Assembly: GCF_023065955.2 (NCBI RefSeq)
Contig: NW_026622863.1
Span: 44,002,177 to 44,066,176, forward strand
DNA: 64,000 nucleotides
Origin: Ursus arctos
Lineage: Eukaryota; Chordata; Mammalia; Carnivora; Ursidae
Direction: 5' to 3'
In this document: positions 11,040 through 21,128 of the stretch, piece after piece
Numbering within the stretch: position 1 is the first letter of the stretch
Layout: the number at the start of each line of letters is the position of its first letter
Made by a program: the position numbers and the translations under genes
Notes under the pieces: model-generated
The model's input: only the letters and a program-made list of their open reading frames with translations
Told to the model about the DNA's origin: nothing
The model's database searches: none

Positions 11040-11322
11040 CTCAGTAGAAAATGGGCAGAGGACACGAATAAGCAATCACCGAATCCGTGTCCGACCACCT
11101 GCCCCTAATCAAGACCACCTGAAATGCCGGCCCGCCCACTACATTAGGAAGAAAGTTCAGAAGCCTGAAGATCAAGTGTCGCAGGGATGGGCCGTACCGG
11201 CCACGCTGATGCAACGCGGTCACTGGGTGCACTTGGGAAGACGCCCTGGCACTCCTCGCTAGACGCCGACCCCGTGACACAGCCATTCCGCTCCCAGTCA
11301 CGTGTGTACTAAAGAAATGCAC
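11040..11322 (+). mobile_element. Diverged L1 3' fragment
   Basis: Begins AAAATGGGCAGAGGACACGA and later reads GACACAGCCATTCCGCTCCC, matching the end of L1 ORF2 and 3'UTR in order. Heavily decayed. Confidence 0.6.
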
Positions 11323-11488
11323 AGGGCGCGTGGGCGGCTCAGGCAGTGAAGCATTGTCTTCGGCTCAGGTCCTGATCCTGGGGTCCTGAGATCGAGTCCC
11401 GCATCGGGCTTCTTGCTCAGAAGGGAGATTGCTTCTCCCTCCGCCTGCCGCTCCCCCTGCTTGTGCTCCCTGACAAATAAAATCTTAA
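11323..11488 (+). mobile_element. CAN-SINE
   Basis: Head GGGCGCGTGGGCGGCTCAGG, tail GACAAATAAAATCTTAAAG. It directly precedes block Y of the locus that resembles the composite insertion at 9321-10147. Confidence 0.9.
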
Positions 11489-11745
11489 AGACAAAGCAAG
11501 CCTCAGAAGGATACCCACAGGATAATACTATTCACTAAAAAAAGTACTTTGTTATGGAAAATTGAAAACATCAACAAAAGTAGACAGACCAGTATGTGAA
11601 CCCCACATCCCCATCAGCCAGCTTCAGTGATGATGAACTCCTGGAAATCCAGCTTCACTCATCCCCCACCCCCACGCCCACACCACCCCCTCTTGTATAG
11701 ATTTGAAGCAAATCCCAGACTTCCTTTCATTCCCTCAGTAACTAT
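11489..11745 (+). repeat. Block Y, direct duplicate of 9751-10008
   Basis: About 255 bases almost identical to 9751-10008 (for example AAGTACTTTGTTATGGAAAA and CATCAACAAAAGTAGACAGA in both). Spacing between copies is about 1,738 bases. Confidence 0.95.
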
Positions 11746-11894
11746 TTTTTTTTTTGAGAGGCAGAGGCATAGGAAGAAGCAGACTTCCTGCTGAGCAGGG
11801 AGCCCCTGAGGGGCTGGGTCAGGACCCAGACACTTAACTGACTTTTTTGAGTCAGGACCCAGACGCTTAACTGACTGAGCCACCCAGGTGCCCC
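11746..11894 (-). mobile_element. CAN-SINE, antisense, internally rearranged
   Basis: Starts TTTTTGAGAGGCAGAGGCAT and ends CTGAGCCACCCAGGTGCCCC, with an internal duplication of GTCAGGACCCAGACNCTTAA. Flanked by CCCTCAGTAACTATT and CCCTCAGTAAATATT, a target-site duplication. Confidence 0.88.
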
Positions 11895-11943
11895 TCCCTC
11901 AGTAAATATTTCAAAACATTTCTCTAAAAGGTAAGAACTCTTA
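11895..11943 (+). repeat. Block X, direct duplicate of 9519-9568
   Basis: Reads CCCTCAGTAAATATTTCAAA through AAGAACTCTTA, shared with 9519-9568 with a few changes. Confidence 0.9.
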
Positions 11944-12139
11944 GGGGCACCTGCGAGGCTCAGTTGGTTAAGTGATGGCCTTTGGCTCAGGTCATGATCA
12001 CAGGGTCCTGGGATCAAGCCCCACATCAGGGTCGCTGCTCTGTGGAGGAGCCTGCTTCTCCCTCTCCTTCTGCCTGCCGCACCCCTTGCTTGTGCTCTCT
12101 TTTCTCTATCAAATAAATAAAATCTTTTTTTAAAAAAGA
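11944..12139 (+). mobile_element. CAN-SINE
   Basis: Head GGGGCACCTGCGAGGCTCAG, tail AATAAATAAAATCTTTTTTT. Flanked by AAGAACTCTTA and AAAAACTCTTA, its target-site duplication. Confidence 0.92.
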
Positions 12140-12766
12140 TAAAAACTCTTAACACTGTAACCCAAATACCATTGTCACATCAAGAAAATTAACAATAATT
12201 CCTTACTATCACCAAATTTCCAGTTGGTATGCACATTTCTGTCTCATGAATGTCATTAAATTGTTAGAAATTTTTTTGAGCCAGGACCCAAATAAGATGG
12301 ATTTACTGCAATTGATTGATGTGTCTCTTAAATCTCTTTTAATCTACAAGTTCCTTCTTTCAACTCTTTTTTTCCCTTACAATTTTTGGCTGAACACCTC
12401 GATTGTCCTGGAGACTTTGCCAAGGTCCGGGTGTGGCTGATGTACCCTCTGGTGGCATTTCCCATGTACTTCTGTCTCCTGTAATCCCTGTAATTGGGCA
12501 TGAAATCTAGATGCTTATCGGTTGCAGGCTCCGTTTTTTTGGCAAATGACACCCTCGGAGGTGTTTGGCTTTTCCATCTGGTTGTCTCTGCATTCGTGAT
12601 GCTTAGCAGCGGGCGTCCGCTGCCTACGAGTGCTGGTGCCAGATGGGGATTGCAAAATGGTGACACTCTACTTCCGTCATTTCATTTTCCTGTGGTAGCT
12701 GGAATATGATATAAAAGACACTTCCCCTTATCTGCTGAGGTACAGTTCCTAAAAGAGAGACAGGGA

Positions 12767-13005
12767 CCGCCTGGGTGGCTCAGTCTTAACCAGCTGCCTT
12801 TGGCTCAGGTCCTGGGATCAAGCCCCTAGTGGAGTCCAGCTCCTTGCTCAGCGGGGAGCCTGCTTCTCCCTCTCCCTCTGCTTCTCCCTTTGCCCCTCCC
12901 CTCCCGCTGCCCGCCCCCAGCTTATGTGCACTCTCTCTAGTGTGCTCTCTGTCTGTCTTTCAAATAAATAAATAAAATCTTTGAAAAAAATTAAAAAAAA
13001 AATAA
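12767..13005 (+). mobile_element. CAN-SINE
   Basis: Head GACCGCCTGGGTGGCTCAGT, long CTCCC-rich body, tail AATAAATAAATAAAATCTTT. A repeat of AAAGAGAGACAGG flanks it. Confidence 0.92.
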
Positions 13006-13724
13006 AAGAGAGACAGGATGCTTCCTTGATTCTTTCTTTTTATTTATCAGTTTTTAGAGCATTTTTAAAAAATATTCTTACAGTTGTCATAATTCCTTTT
13101 GAGAGGTTCTGCTGTAGCGAATTACTGAGTAGTGAGGTTGTGTGAGGGGAAAGCCCCCCTCCGATTCTTGGCAGCCCCCGGTACCTCCCCCAAAGGACTG
13201 CTATGTGAACATGCTCCACCGGCTTCCGTCAGTTAGCACCCAGGTGAGTGTGCTGGGGAACGAAGCCCACACCGAGGGAAGCAGAGCCGAGACTTGCCCG
13301 GCCTAGACTTGCTAGAGACAAAGCCGTCACCGACGTGATTCATAGCAGGCAACGACAAGGATGGCCTCCCAACCTGTCTTGTAAGTCTGACGAAGTCCCA
13401 GCAGGCTATGTCCTTCCAGGTGCTCTGAAGTCACCTTTCATGAAAGGTTCATTTGAGGTGCACCCGACCACATCCTTGAGGAGCCTATTCGATTAGCCTT
13501 ATGGCCGGGGTCAGGCAAGCAGAGCCCTTCTGGAGTCACTGAGTGATCACAGGATCACTTACAACTCATGCTTTGGCCACCATTCCTGAAGGGGAGCAGT
13601 GAGGGTTCACCGATTCTCATACGCTGCTCAAACGACAGTGGGAAGTATCTGAAATATTATAGTCAACATTGCATGTTACCAATTTCACCAGCAACAGCCC
13701 ATTTTTAACACACATTATGTTAAT
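13006..13724. other. Intergenic, no gene seen
   Basis: Unique or highly decayed sequence. No SINE, no recognisable protein and no RNA gene. Confidence 0.4.
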
Positions 13725-13935
13725 TTTTTAAAAGATTTTTGTATTTATTTTGAAGAGAGAGAGAGAACACGCATGCGCTCACATGCTCGAGGGAGGGGGG
13801 AGGAGCAGAGGGAGAGGGAGGAGAATCTCCCGCAGACTCCCTGCTGATGCCCCACACCGGCTGATCTCACAACCCTGAGATCACGTTCTGAGCCAAAACC
13901 AAGACTCAAATCGATTGAGCCACCCAAGCACCCCC
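13725..13935 (-). mobile_element. CAN-SINE, antisense
   Basis: TTTTTTAAAAGATTTTTGTA start, GAGCCACCCAAGCACCCCC end. Confidence 0.92.
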
Positions 13936-13952
13936 ATAATTTTTTTAAAGTA

Positions 13953-14152
13953 GGGGCGCCTGGGTGGCACAGCGGTTAAGTGTCTGCCTTCGGCTCAGGG
14001 CGTGATCCCGGTGTTATGGGATCGAGCCCCACATCAGGCTCCTCTGCTATGAGCCTGCTTCTTCCTCTTGCACTCCCCTGCTTGTGTTCCCTCTCTCACT
14101 GGCTGTCTCTATCTCTGTTAAATAAATAAATAAAATCTTTAAAAAAAAAATA
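13953..14152 (+). mobile_element. CAN-SINE, young subfamily
   Basis: Head GGGGCGCCTGGGTGGCACAG, CGGTTAAGTGTCTGCCTTCG, then GGGCGTGATCCCGGTGTTAT, tail AATAAATAAATAAAATCTTT. Confidence 0.95.
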
Positions 14153-14240
14153 AATAAAGTAAACTCTGTGTCCAACATGGGGCTTGAACTCACGACCCAA
14201 GAGCCGGATGCTCTACTAACTGAGCCAGCAACGCGCCCCC
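14153..14240 (-). mobile_element. Short tRNA-derived carnivore SINE, antisense
   Basis: Contains CAACATGGGGCTTGAACTCA and ends ACTGAGCCAGCAACGCGCCCC. This is the short type lacking the CT-rich body. Confidence 0.8.
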
Positions 14241-14305
14241 ACTAAGCTAATTATAAATGAGCCCTTCAATATACAAGTGAAAACTCACTTCCTTTTATTT
14301 TTTTC

Positions 14306-14435
14306 TTAAGTAGGCTCCACGCCCAGCACGGAGCCCAACGCGGGGCTTGAACTCATGACCCTGAGATCAAGACCTGAGCTGAGATCCAGAATCGGTTAAC
14401 ACACTTACCCAACTGAGCCACCCAGGTGCCCCCCC
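14306..14435 (-). mobile_element. Short carnivore SINE, antisense
   Basis: TTCTTAAGTAGGCTCCACGC start, GGGGCTTGAACTCATGACCC core, CTGAGCCACCCAGGTGCCCC end. Confidence 0.85.
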
Positions 14436-15410
14436 AAACCCATTTCTAACATTCATCATGCTAATGAATGAAGTCGCTCGTGCTTCTCAAAGGTGACTAG
14501 TTGAAGCCCTTCTAGTAATTGCCTGTTCGGCTTTTCATCAGAGGCTGGCAGACTATTCTGGAAGTGTGTCTTCCAGCTTAAGCCGCCTGAGGGGCCCCTG
14601 GACTGCCCCTAATGCCTCACATACTTGTATCATCCTGTGTCTTAGGTTGAGGTCCCTAGAAACAGACCCACAGACAAAGGCCTGCGCGCAGAAGGGCTAT
14701 TGTGGGGTGACCTCAGGCGACATCCCCCCCAAAAGGAAGTGAAGGAGCAGAATTGGGTTGAGGGTAAAGGTGACACACAACGTGGTTGAGACAGGCCTCA
14801 CACAGTGCTATGAGGAGGTTTGAAGCTGGGGTGGCCGCGCAGGTTGTCTCTAGTGCAAGCAAAGCGGTCAGGGCTTTGGACCCCAGTTAGCATCCGGCCA
14901 CTGGCATGGGCCACGCCCTGAGAAGAGCATGACATTAGGTAAGGCTGTTCTCGGTGACACAGGGCATGTCCAGGGAGGGCCACAGCCACGGATGCAGCAG
15001 CTCAAAGCCCAGCATTTCCTAGTTCTGTCCACTGAGGGGGCCCATAGGGGGGACTTCTCCATAGGTTTGTGATTATTTCAAAATCAGAACGAATAGTAAT
15101 GAAACACAATTGCATTGATTATAGATCGGGCTTGTCTTTGTCCTCTCCGTGCTACTTTGGCGGCCTCGTAGAGGCCAAATACTGAGAAAGGAGAGGCAAA
15201 GAATAATAATAAAACCTGAAATTGTATCAACAAAAACTGGAATGAGTTACAGGGGAGAAAGAGTAATTATATCATCCCCCTCGTATTACCTGGGGAGAAT
15301 TAACAGATAACATTTAATTCTTGACATTGTTAATTAAGTAACCACAGGTTCAAGTATGGGCTTTAAAAAAATCTACATATGTCAACTATACTTCAACAAA
15401 AAAGAAAAAG
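14436..15410. other. Intergenic, no gene seen
   Basis: No SINE between the flanking elements. The stretch 14640-15060 looks like an old decayed repeat (CCCTAGAAACAGACCCACAG opening) but I cannot name it. Confidence 0.4.
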
Positions 15411-15512
15411 AGGGGCGCCTGGCTGGCTCAGTCGGTAGAGGGAGCAAGTCTTGATCTCAGGATTGTGGGTTTGAGCCCCATGTTGGGTATAGAGATTATT
15501 TAAAATATTTTT
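15411..15512 (+). mobile_element. Short carnivore SINE
   Basis: GGGGCGCCTGGCTGGCTCAG head, GTGGGTTTGAGCCCCATGTT core, GGGTATAGAGATTATTTAAA end. Confidence 0.88.
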
Positions 15513-15703
15513 TAAATTATTTATTTATGTATTTATTTGACAGAGAAAGAGAGAGCACAGCAGGGGGAACGGCAGAGTGAGAGGGAGAAGCAGGCTCCCC
15601 GCTGAGCAGGGAGCCCCATGCGACACTCGATCCCAGGACCCTGGGATCATGACCCGAGCTGAAGGCAGACGCTTAACAAAATGAGCTGGCCAGATGCCCC
15701 TAA
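15513..15703 (-). mobile_element. CAN-SINE, antisense
   Basis: TTATTTATTTATGTATTTAT start, GAAGGCAGACGCTTAACAAA, ends CCAGATGCCCC. Abuts the preceding short SINE. Confidence 0.92.
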
Positions 15704-16032
15704 AAATAAAATCTTAAAAAAAAAAAGAAAAGAAAAAGAAAGAGTCAAATCTGTAGTTAATCATTGGTGGAATAAGAACAGGGCATGTAACTTACAAATT
15801 AGAATAGTTTGAAAAGAAACAAGAAAACACAATCCATTGGCAAAGGTCAAAAAACAAAGAAAAATACAGGAAAGCATACAAAATAAAAACAGGAAGGATG
15901 AGACAGTGACCAAAGTAAAGCCAAGTCTATCAGTTCTAACAAAGTTACGCAAAAGCGTAAAACTTACCAGAGCAAGTACACGCACCAGGTCAGCTCTATG
16001 ATACTTGCATCAACACAGTCTCCAAAACACAG

Positions 16033-16890
16033 TCTGGTAAAAAACGGACATGGGACCTCAACAGACATTTTTCCAAAGAAGTCATGCAGATGGCCAAGAG
16101 ACACATGCGAAGATGCTCCCCGTCACTCCTCATCGGTATGCAGATCGAAACCACAATGAGATGTCACCTCACCCCTGTCAAAATGGCCGCAATCAGCAAC
16201 ACAAGAAACAACAGGTGTTGGCGAGGATGTGGAGAAAAGAGAACCCTTGTCACTGTCGTTGGGAATGCAGACTGGTGCAGCTACTGTGGAAAACAGTATG
16301 GAGCTTCCCCAAAAAAATTAAAAATAGAAATTCCATTGATCCACCTCTGGGTATTTATCCAAAGATAATGGGGCGCCTGGGTGGCTCAGTTGGTTAAGCG
16401 TCTGCTTCAGCTCAGGTCATGATCCCAGGGCCCCCGCCTCAGGCTCTCTGCTCAGGGGGAGCCTGCCTCTCCCTCCGCCTCTGCCCTTCCCCACTGCTTG
16501 TATGCACTTGCTCTCTCTCTGTCAAATAAATAAATAAATAAATAAATAAATAAAATCTTTTTTAAAATTAAAAAAAAATAAAGATAATGAAAACAGAAAC
16601 TCAAAATGATATCTGCACTCCCATGTTCATTCAGCATTATTTACAACAGCCAAGACATGGAAATAGACTAAGTGTCCGTTGACGAGTGCATGGATAAAGG
16701 AAATGAGGTGTGTACACACAACAGAATATGATTTAGCTACAGAAAAGAAATACATCCTGCCATTTGTCATAACATGGATCACCCTTGAGGGCATTATGCT
16801 AAGGGAAATAAGTCAGACAGAGAAAGACAAATACCATATGATCTCACTCTGATGTGGAGTATAAAACAAACTAAAATCCCAAGCTCCTAG
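16033..16890 (+). mobile_element. L1 3' end, interrupted by a SINE
   Basis: Sense L1: CAACAGACATTTTTCCAAAG, ACCACAATGAGATGTCACCT, GGTGTTGGCGAGGATGTGGA, then the 3' end with ACAACAGCCAAGACATGGAA and ATGATCTCACTCTGATGTGG. The reading frame is broken and it is 5'-truncated, so it is inactive. A SINE sits at 16371-16579. Confidence 0.92.
16371..16579 (+). mobile_element. CAN-SINE inserted in L1
   Basis: Head GGGCGCCTGGGTGGCTCAGT, (AATA)n tail. Target-site duplication AAAGATAATG at 16361-16370 and 16580-16589. Confidence 0.95.
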
Positions 16891-17050
16891 GAACGCCTGG
16901 GTGTCTCAGGTCATAATCCCATAGTCCCGGGATTGATACCGGCATCAGGCTCCCTGCTCAGCGGGGAGTCTGCTTCTGCCTCTGCCCCTCCCCCTGCTCG
17001 TGTTCTCCCTCTCTCTCTCTCTCTCAAATAAATAAATAGAATCTTTATTT
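16891..17050 (+). mobile_element. CAN-SINE, internally deleted
   Basis: GGAACGCCTGGGTGTCTCAG head joined directly to GTCATAATCCCATAGTCCCG; tail AAATAAATAAATAGAATCTT. Confidence 0.9.
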
Positions 17051-17051
17051 T

Positions 17052-17239
17052 TTAAAGACTTTTATTTATTTGACACAGAGAGAAAGAGAAAGCACGAGCA
17101 GGGGGAGCTGCAGAGGCAGAGGGAGAAGCAGGCTCCCCACTGAGCAGGGAGCCCAATGTGGGGCTCGATCCCAGGACCCTGGGATCATGAACTGAGCCAA
17201 AGGCAGATGCTTAACTGACTGAGCCAGCCAGGCGCCCCT
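17052..17239 (-). mobile_element. CAN-SINE, antisense
   Basis: TTTTTTAAAGACTTTTATTT start, CTGAGCCAGCCAGGCGCCCC end. Confidence 0.94.
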
Positions 17240-17790
17240 CAGATACTTTCTTAATATGTAGTAATATTTTGCATAAACATGATTATTTTCCACAATATAT
17301 AAGGTAAGACAGAAGTGAAAATCAGGAAATTAACACAGACGAATCACCATCATCCAACCTAGCTTACCAGTTGTGCCGACACTGTCATACCTCTCATTGT
17401 CCTTTTCCGAATTTGTACGCTATGGGTAGGTACAAGAATTTTTTTTAATGTACAAAAGCTACACGACACAGACAAATGAAATAAATTTTAATTCATTTAA
17501 CAGCCCTGGTGTACCAATGGATGTTAGATTTCTAAGGTCTCCCACTGGAAAAGGAAGACCCCTTATGCCACAGCCCACCCAGGAGTACACAAAGAAGGGC
17601 CCAGAATCCAGGGGCGCCGCTCCAGGTTGAAGCTTGGAAGTGTGGAGAAAGTCCAGTCCTGGAAGGATTCGAACTCGCCCAGATTCGGAGGTCACACAGA
17701 ATGTTGCATCTTCAGAAAAATCCAAGGTAATGCACCATCGCTCCCACACCCACTGCCGAAATTGCAGCGTCTGCAGAGGCCACGGGGAGG
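17240..17790. other. Intergenic, no gene seen
   Basis: No SINE and no recognised coding sequence. The right end grades into the diverged outer flank of the galectin-7 inverted repeat. Confidence 0.4.
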
Positions 17791-18244
17791 CGACGTGTCC
17801 TACATCTCGCACGGATCCCAGGCCAGGAACCCCAGCAAACCCCTCCAAGGGCGTGGCTCCAGACGTTCCCGAGACTCCGGGGCAGGGCCCAACCGCAGTG
17901 AGAGAACTTTGCCAGCCGACCCGGTCCATCTCACAATTAGGGGCCCTGCCATTGCAGAGTGTCGCGCTCACGGAGTCACGACCTCCCTCCAGTCACAGCC
18001 ACTGACAAGCAGCCACCTCCTCCGATCGGAAACGCACGGCCTAGCGGTGGGGGTGACTGGACACTGTGTGTGGGCGCCCACTACCCCAATCCCACCAGTT
18101 GGCACTCGGGCAGGGCCGGGAGCCCAGGTGAAGAAGTGTGGGAATGGGGCTCATGCCCGCACCGGGGACCCAGACGCCTGATCCTCGTGTCCCCCGTCCG
18201 CTCCGCGGGGAGATGCCGCTCTAGTCCGACTCCGGGACAGCTGG
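17790..18244. repeat. Diverged outer flank of the left palindrome arm
   Basis: Colinear but clearly diverged homology with the reverse complement of about 29305-29750. Shared blocks include GGTGGGGGTGACT, ACTGTGTGTGGGCGCCCAC and GGGCGTGGCTCC, with many substitutions and indels between them. Confidence 0.7.
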
Positions 18245-18784
18245 GAGGACGGCGCCGCCCCATCCGCTGCCCAGCCCCACCCCGCGCCAGCCGGCTCCCG
18301 CCACCCACAGGCCCAGCAGCCGCCGCAGAGGGGACAGGAGAGGGGCAGCGGCGCAGGGAGCCCGCACGGGTCCCAGGCCCCGTCTCCCCAGCTCGGGCTC
18401 TCCAGGGCACCAGGCATATGGGGACTCGCTCCCCCGTTGGCAGATGCACCCCTTGGGGCTCCGTCGTTCCGCGCAAAGGGGGCGCCGAGGGGAGCTTGAG
18501 CCCGCTCCGACCCCCAGCAGGTTCCCCCCACCCGCACTACCGCCCGGCTGCCCTGCAAAGTGCGGCTGGAAGACGAGCCAAGACACACCCCTAGCCGATC
18601 GCGACCCTCCAGAGGCCTCCCTAACCTAACACACGCGTCCTCCCAGAGCCGGTCCCGCATCGCGCCTCGGCCGCGGGACCGCTGGGTGACACTTGCTCGG
18701 AGTCGGCACCTCTCTGAACCTGCCTTCCGCGTCTGCACGCAGGAAACACAGACACAGAGGAGGCGCACAGACGTGGGCTGAAAC

Positions 18785-18790
18785 TTTATT
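18785..18790 (-). terminator. Poly(A) signal of LGALS7 (left)
   Basis: AATAAA on the minus strand, 45 bases past the stop codon; mirror image of the signal in the right copy. Confidence 0.93.
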
Positions 18791-18834
18791 TGCCATTCCG
18801 GGGACCCCACTGCCCCGGTCCTCCCGGGGGCGTC

Positions 18835-21039
18835 TCAGAAGATCTTCACGGAATCCAGCCGCAGGTCCCCGCCCACCTCCAGGAGGCGCACGCGCGCCGG
18901 CGGGATGCGGTAGCGGAAGTGGTGGTACTCCGAGTCGCCGACCACCGCCTGCGGGGACAGGGGTCCGCGCTGGAGTGCCGAGGCCGCCCGGGGTGGGGGG
19001 GTTGGGGGGTCCTTCCCGACTCGGCCCGCGCCCTGTGACCTGGGCCCTCCCTCAGCACGCCGGGCCCCGGGCTCCCCGGTGGCAAAATGGGCTCCCGATT
19101 GTTCTACCCGCTTGTCGGGAACGTTCTGTGGGCCGACGGGGTGGCCCAAGACGTGCGTTTTCAGGGTTGGCGGGGGCTGCTCGCTCCGCTTGCGGCGTGC
19201 CCTGCCGCCCTCCTGCCGCTCCCACGGGCAGTGGTGAATGGCCTGGGCGCTGGAGGGTCTGCGGCGCCCCCCGCCCGCTGGCGCGTGTTTCTGGGCCCAT
19301 CTCCCGACCCAGCCTTGCCCTGCCCCAGAGCGTCAGCCTCACACACTGTCAGGGGGAAAACCGGGGCCCCGCTGCCAGGCTAGGGGACACCCACCCTCTG
19401 GGCATTTGGCTCTTGCTCGCTGGTCCTTGCCGCTGCCTCACCCCTGCCTTGTGACACTAGTGGGGATGCACCAGGGGAAGAAGGGGGACTGGGGAAACTC
19501 CAGCCCAGCAGGCCACGCTATGGTTCCCCTCCCCCCAACACAGCCTGCCTGTAGGTGGCAGGGCCCCACCTTGAAGCCTTCTTCCGTGGCGATGAGGAGC
19601 ACATCGAAGGGCTGCCCATGCTGGAAAGGAATGCCTGAGCCACGCTCCTCTCGGCCCCAGGCGCCCTGCTCCAGGGTGTTGAAGACCACAGTGGACTCGT
19701 CCAGGCGGGGGTTGAAATGCAGGGCGGCCTCACTCCCGGGCACCTCACTGCACAGCAGGTTTACGTAGAACCTGGTAGATGGGGGGGGGGCAGATACATG
19801 TCGGAGGCCAAGGACCACCAAGTTAAGATCGAGAACCGATGGACTGCAGCCGCTGGTGGGAAGCCAGCCAAATTTACAGTGACCTCAGACTCACACCACA
19901 GAAGGAGGGCCGTGGACTGGAGGCCAGGACCCAGATTCCAGGGCATCCAAAAACTTCTGGGGACCCTGGACACACCCACCTGCACGAGCGTCGCCCTGCT
20001 ATGGCTTGCGTGCCCCTCAATTTCCCAATCCGCTAAGAGTTGCCATGAGTCATGGTGCCCATGGCCAGGGTGCTCCCCATTCCGAGGGTATCCCCATTCC
20101 TAGAGGGCTAGGAACAGTACCGCGGACCCCATCATTCCAGGCACCGCAGATTCCCAGCAATCCCGCAGTTCCCGGACCCAGGAAGTCTCAGGACTGATTG
20201 CTTGGGTTTCCCAGATGCCCAGGGCACCTCCAGATCACAGGACATATTTCCAGAGTTCCTGGGGATTCGGACTGGGAGTCATAGGATGAGAGGTAGGAAC
20301 CCTGAGATTGCCCTGGAGCCCCCAGATTCCTGGGGACACATAGGCACCCCAACTTGTACCCAGCCATGGGACAAATAAGGGAAGACATGAGATTCCGGAA
20401 AGTCATTGATGGCCTGGGGATTCCAAGACCCTGGTGGACATAGGTGGCTTGAACTCCTTCCCATCTGGGCTGGAAAAAGTCGGGGTCAGCTGAGCCTGGA
20501 CACCTCCCACCATTACCGCTGGGGCCTGGGGGCTCACCTGCCAGCCTTGTCCGGGACCACACCACGAATCCTCATCACAGTGCCGACTCGGATGCCCTCG
20601 GGCAGAGAGGTCTTGTGGGGCACATTCTGCAGGACCAGCGGTGCGGGGACCAAGGCAACCAGCGACGCAGAAGACAGAGACAGATGGGTCAGCCCCAGGC
20701 AGAAAAGGACCAGGACCCAGATCAGCTAAATCGCTGAGAAGAAAGGCCACAGAGAGACAGGAGAGAGAGAGCCAGAGCCAGGCAGAGGTGGGGAGAGAAA
20801 CACACAGAATCAACAGACACACACAGAGAGAGAATCCAAGAGAGGATGGGAGCGTTGGGTTGGGTTGGGTCAACCCAAGAGCCACAGCCCAAGCACTTCT
20901 AGCACACCCTAGCACCCACTTTCTCCTTTCAAACAGGAGATGTCAGGCGGGCCCAGCCCCTCCCCTAGTCCGGTGCAGCCTTGGGTCCAAGCCCCCCAAA
21001 CCCCAAGGCCCCTGAGGCACTCACGGAGCTCCCTGCCAT
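18835..21039 (-). CDS. LGALS7: Galectin-7 (left copy)
   Basis: A prototype galectin binding beta-galactosides, acting in and outside keratinocytes of stratified epithelia in adhesion and apoptosis (family knowledge). Four exons: 21025-21039, 20538-20626, 19570-19771, 18835-18948; total 420 nt, 139 aa. The single carbohydrate-recognition domain shows HFNPR, a V-FN strand and WGREERGSG, the sugar-contacting residues. The N-terminus is MAGSS before NVPHKTSLPEGI, whereas human starts MSN, so exon 1 is two codons longer. The protein is identical to that of the right copy. There is no signal peptide, as usual for galectins. Confidence 0.97.
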
Positions 21040-21089
21040 GGCTGGGACAGTGGGGCCTAAATGGCGCTGGTGGGGATGGCTGCTGGGAC

Positions 21090-21128
21090 CTTAAATAAAA
21101 GCAGGGCGGGGCAGGCCAGGCTGACTCA
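21090..21128 (-). promoter_or_regulatory. LGALS7 (left) core promoter: TATA-like plus AP-1
   Basis: On the minus strand TGAGTCA (21122-21128) is followed by TTTTATTTAAGG, with the TATA-like element at 21090-21097, about 52-58 bases before the start codon. AP-1 suits a keratinocyte gene. Confidence 0.6.

Noticed and set aside
14153..14240. tRNA-like A and B boxes in many short elements
   Set aside because: These are SINE heads derived from tRNA with no intact cloverleaf, and they end in SINE tails; no functional tRNA gene is claimed.
18151..18810. Long open frames (219-268 codons) in and near the palindrome, present in both arms in opposite orientation
   Set aside because: They arise from high GC and CpG content, overlap galectin-7 exons or flanks in other frames, have no family resemblance and are mirrored only because the arms are duplicates.
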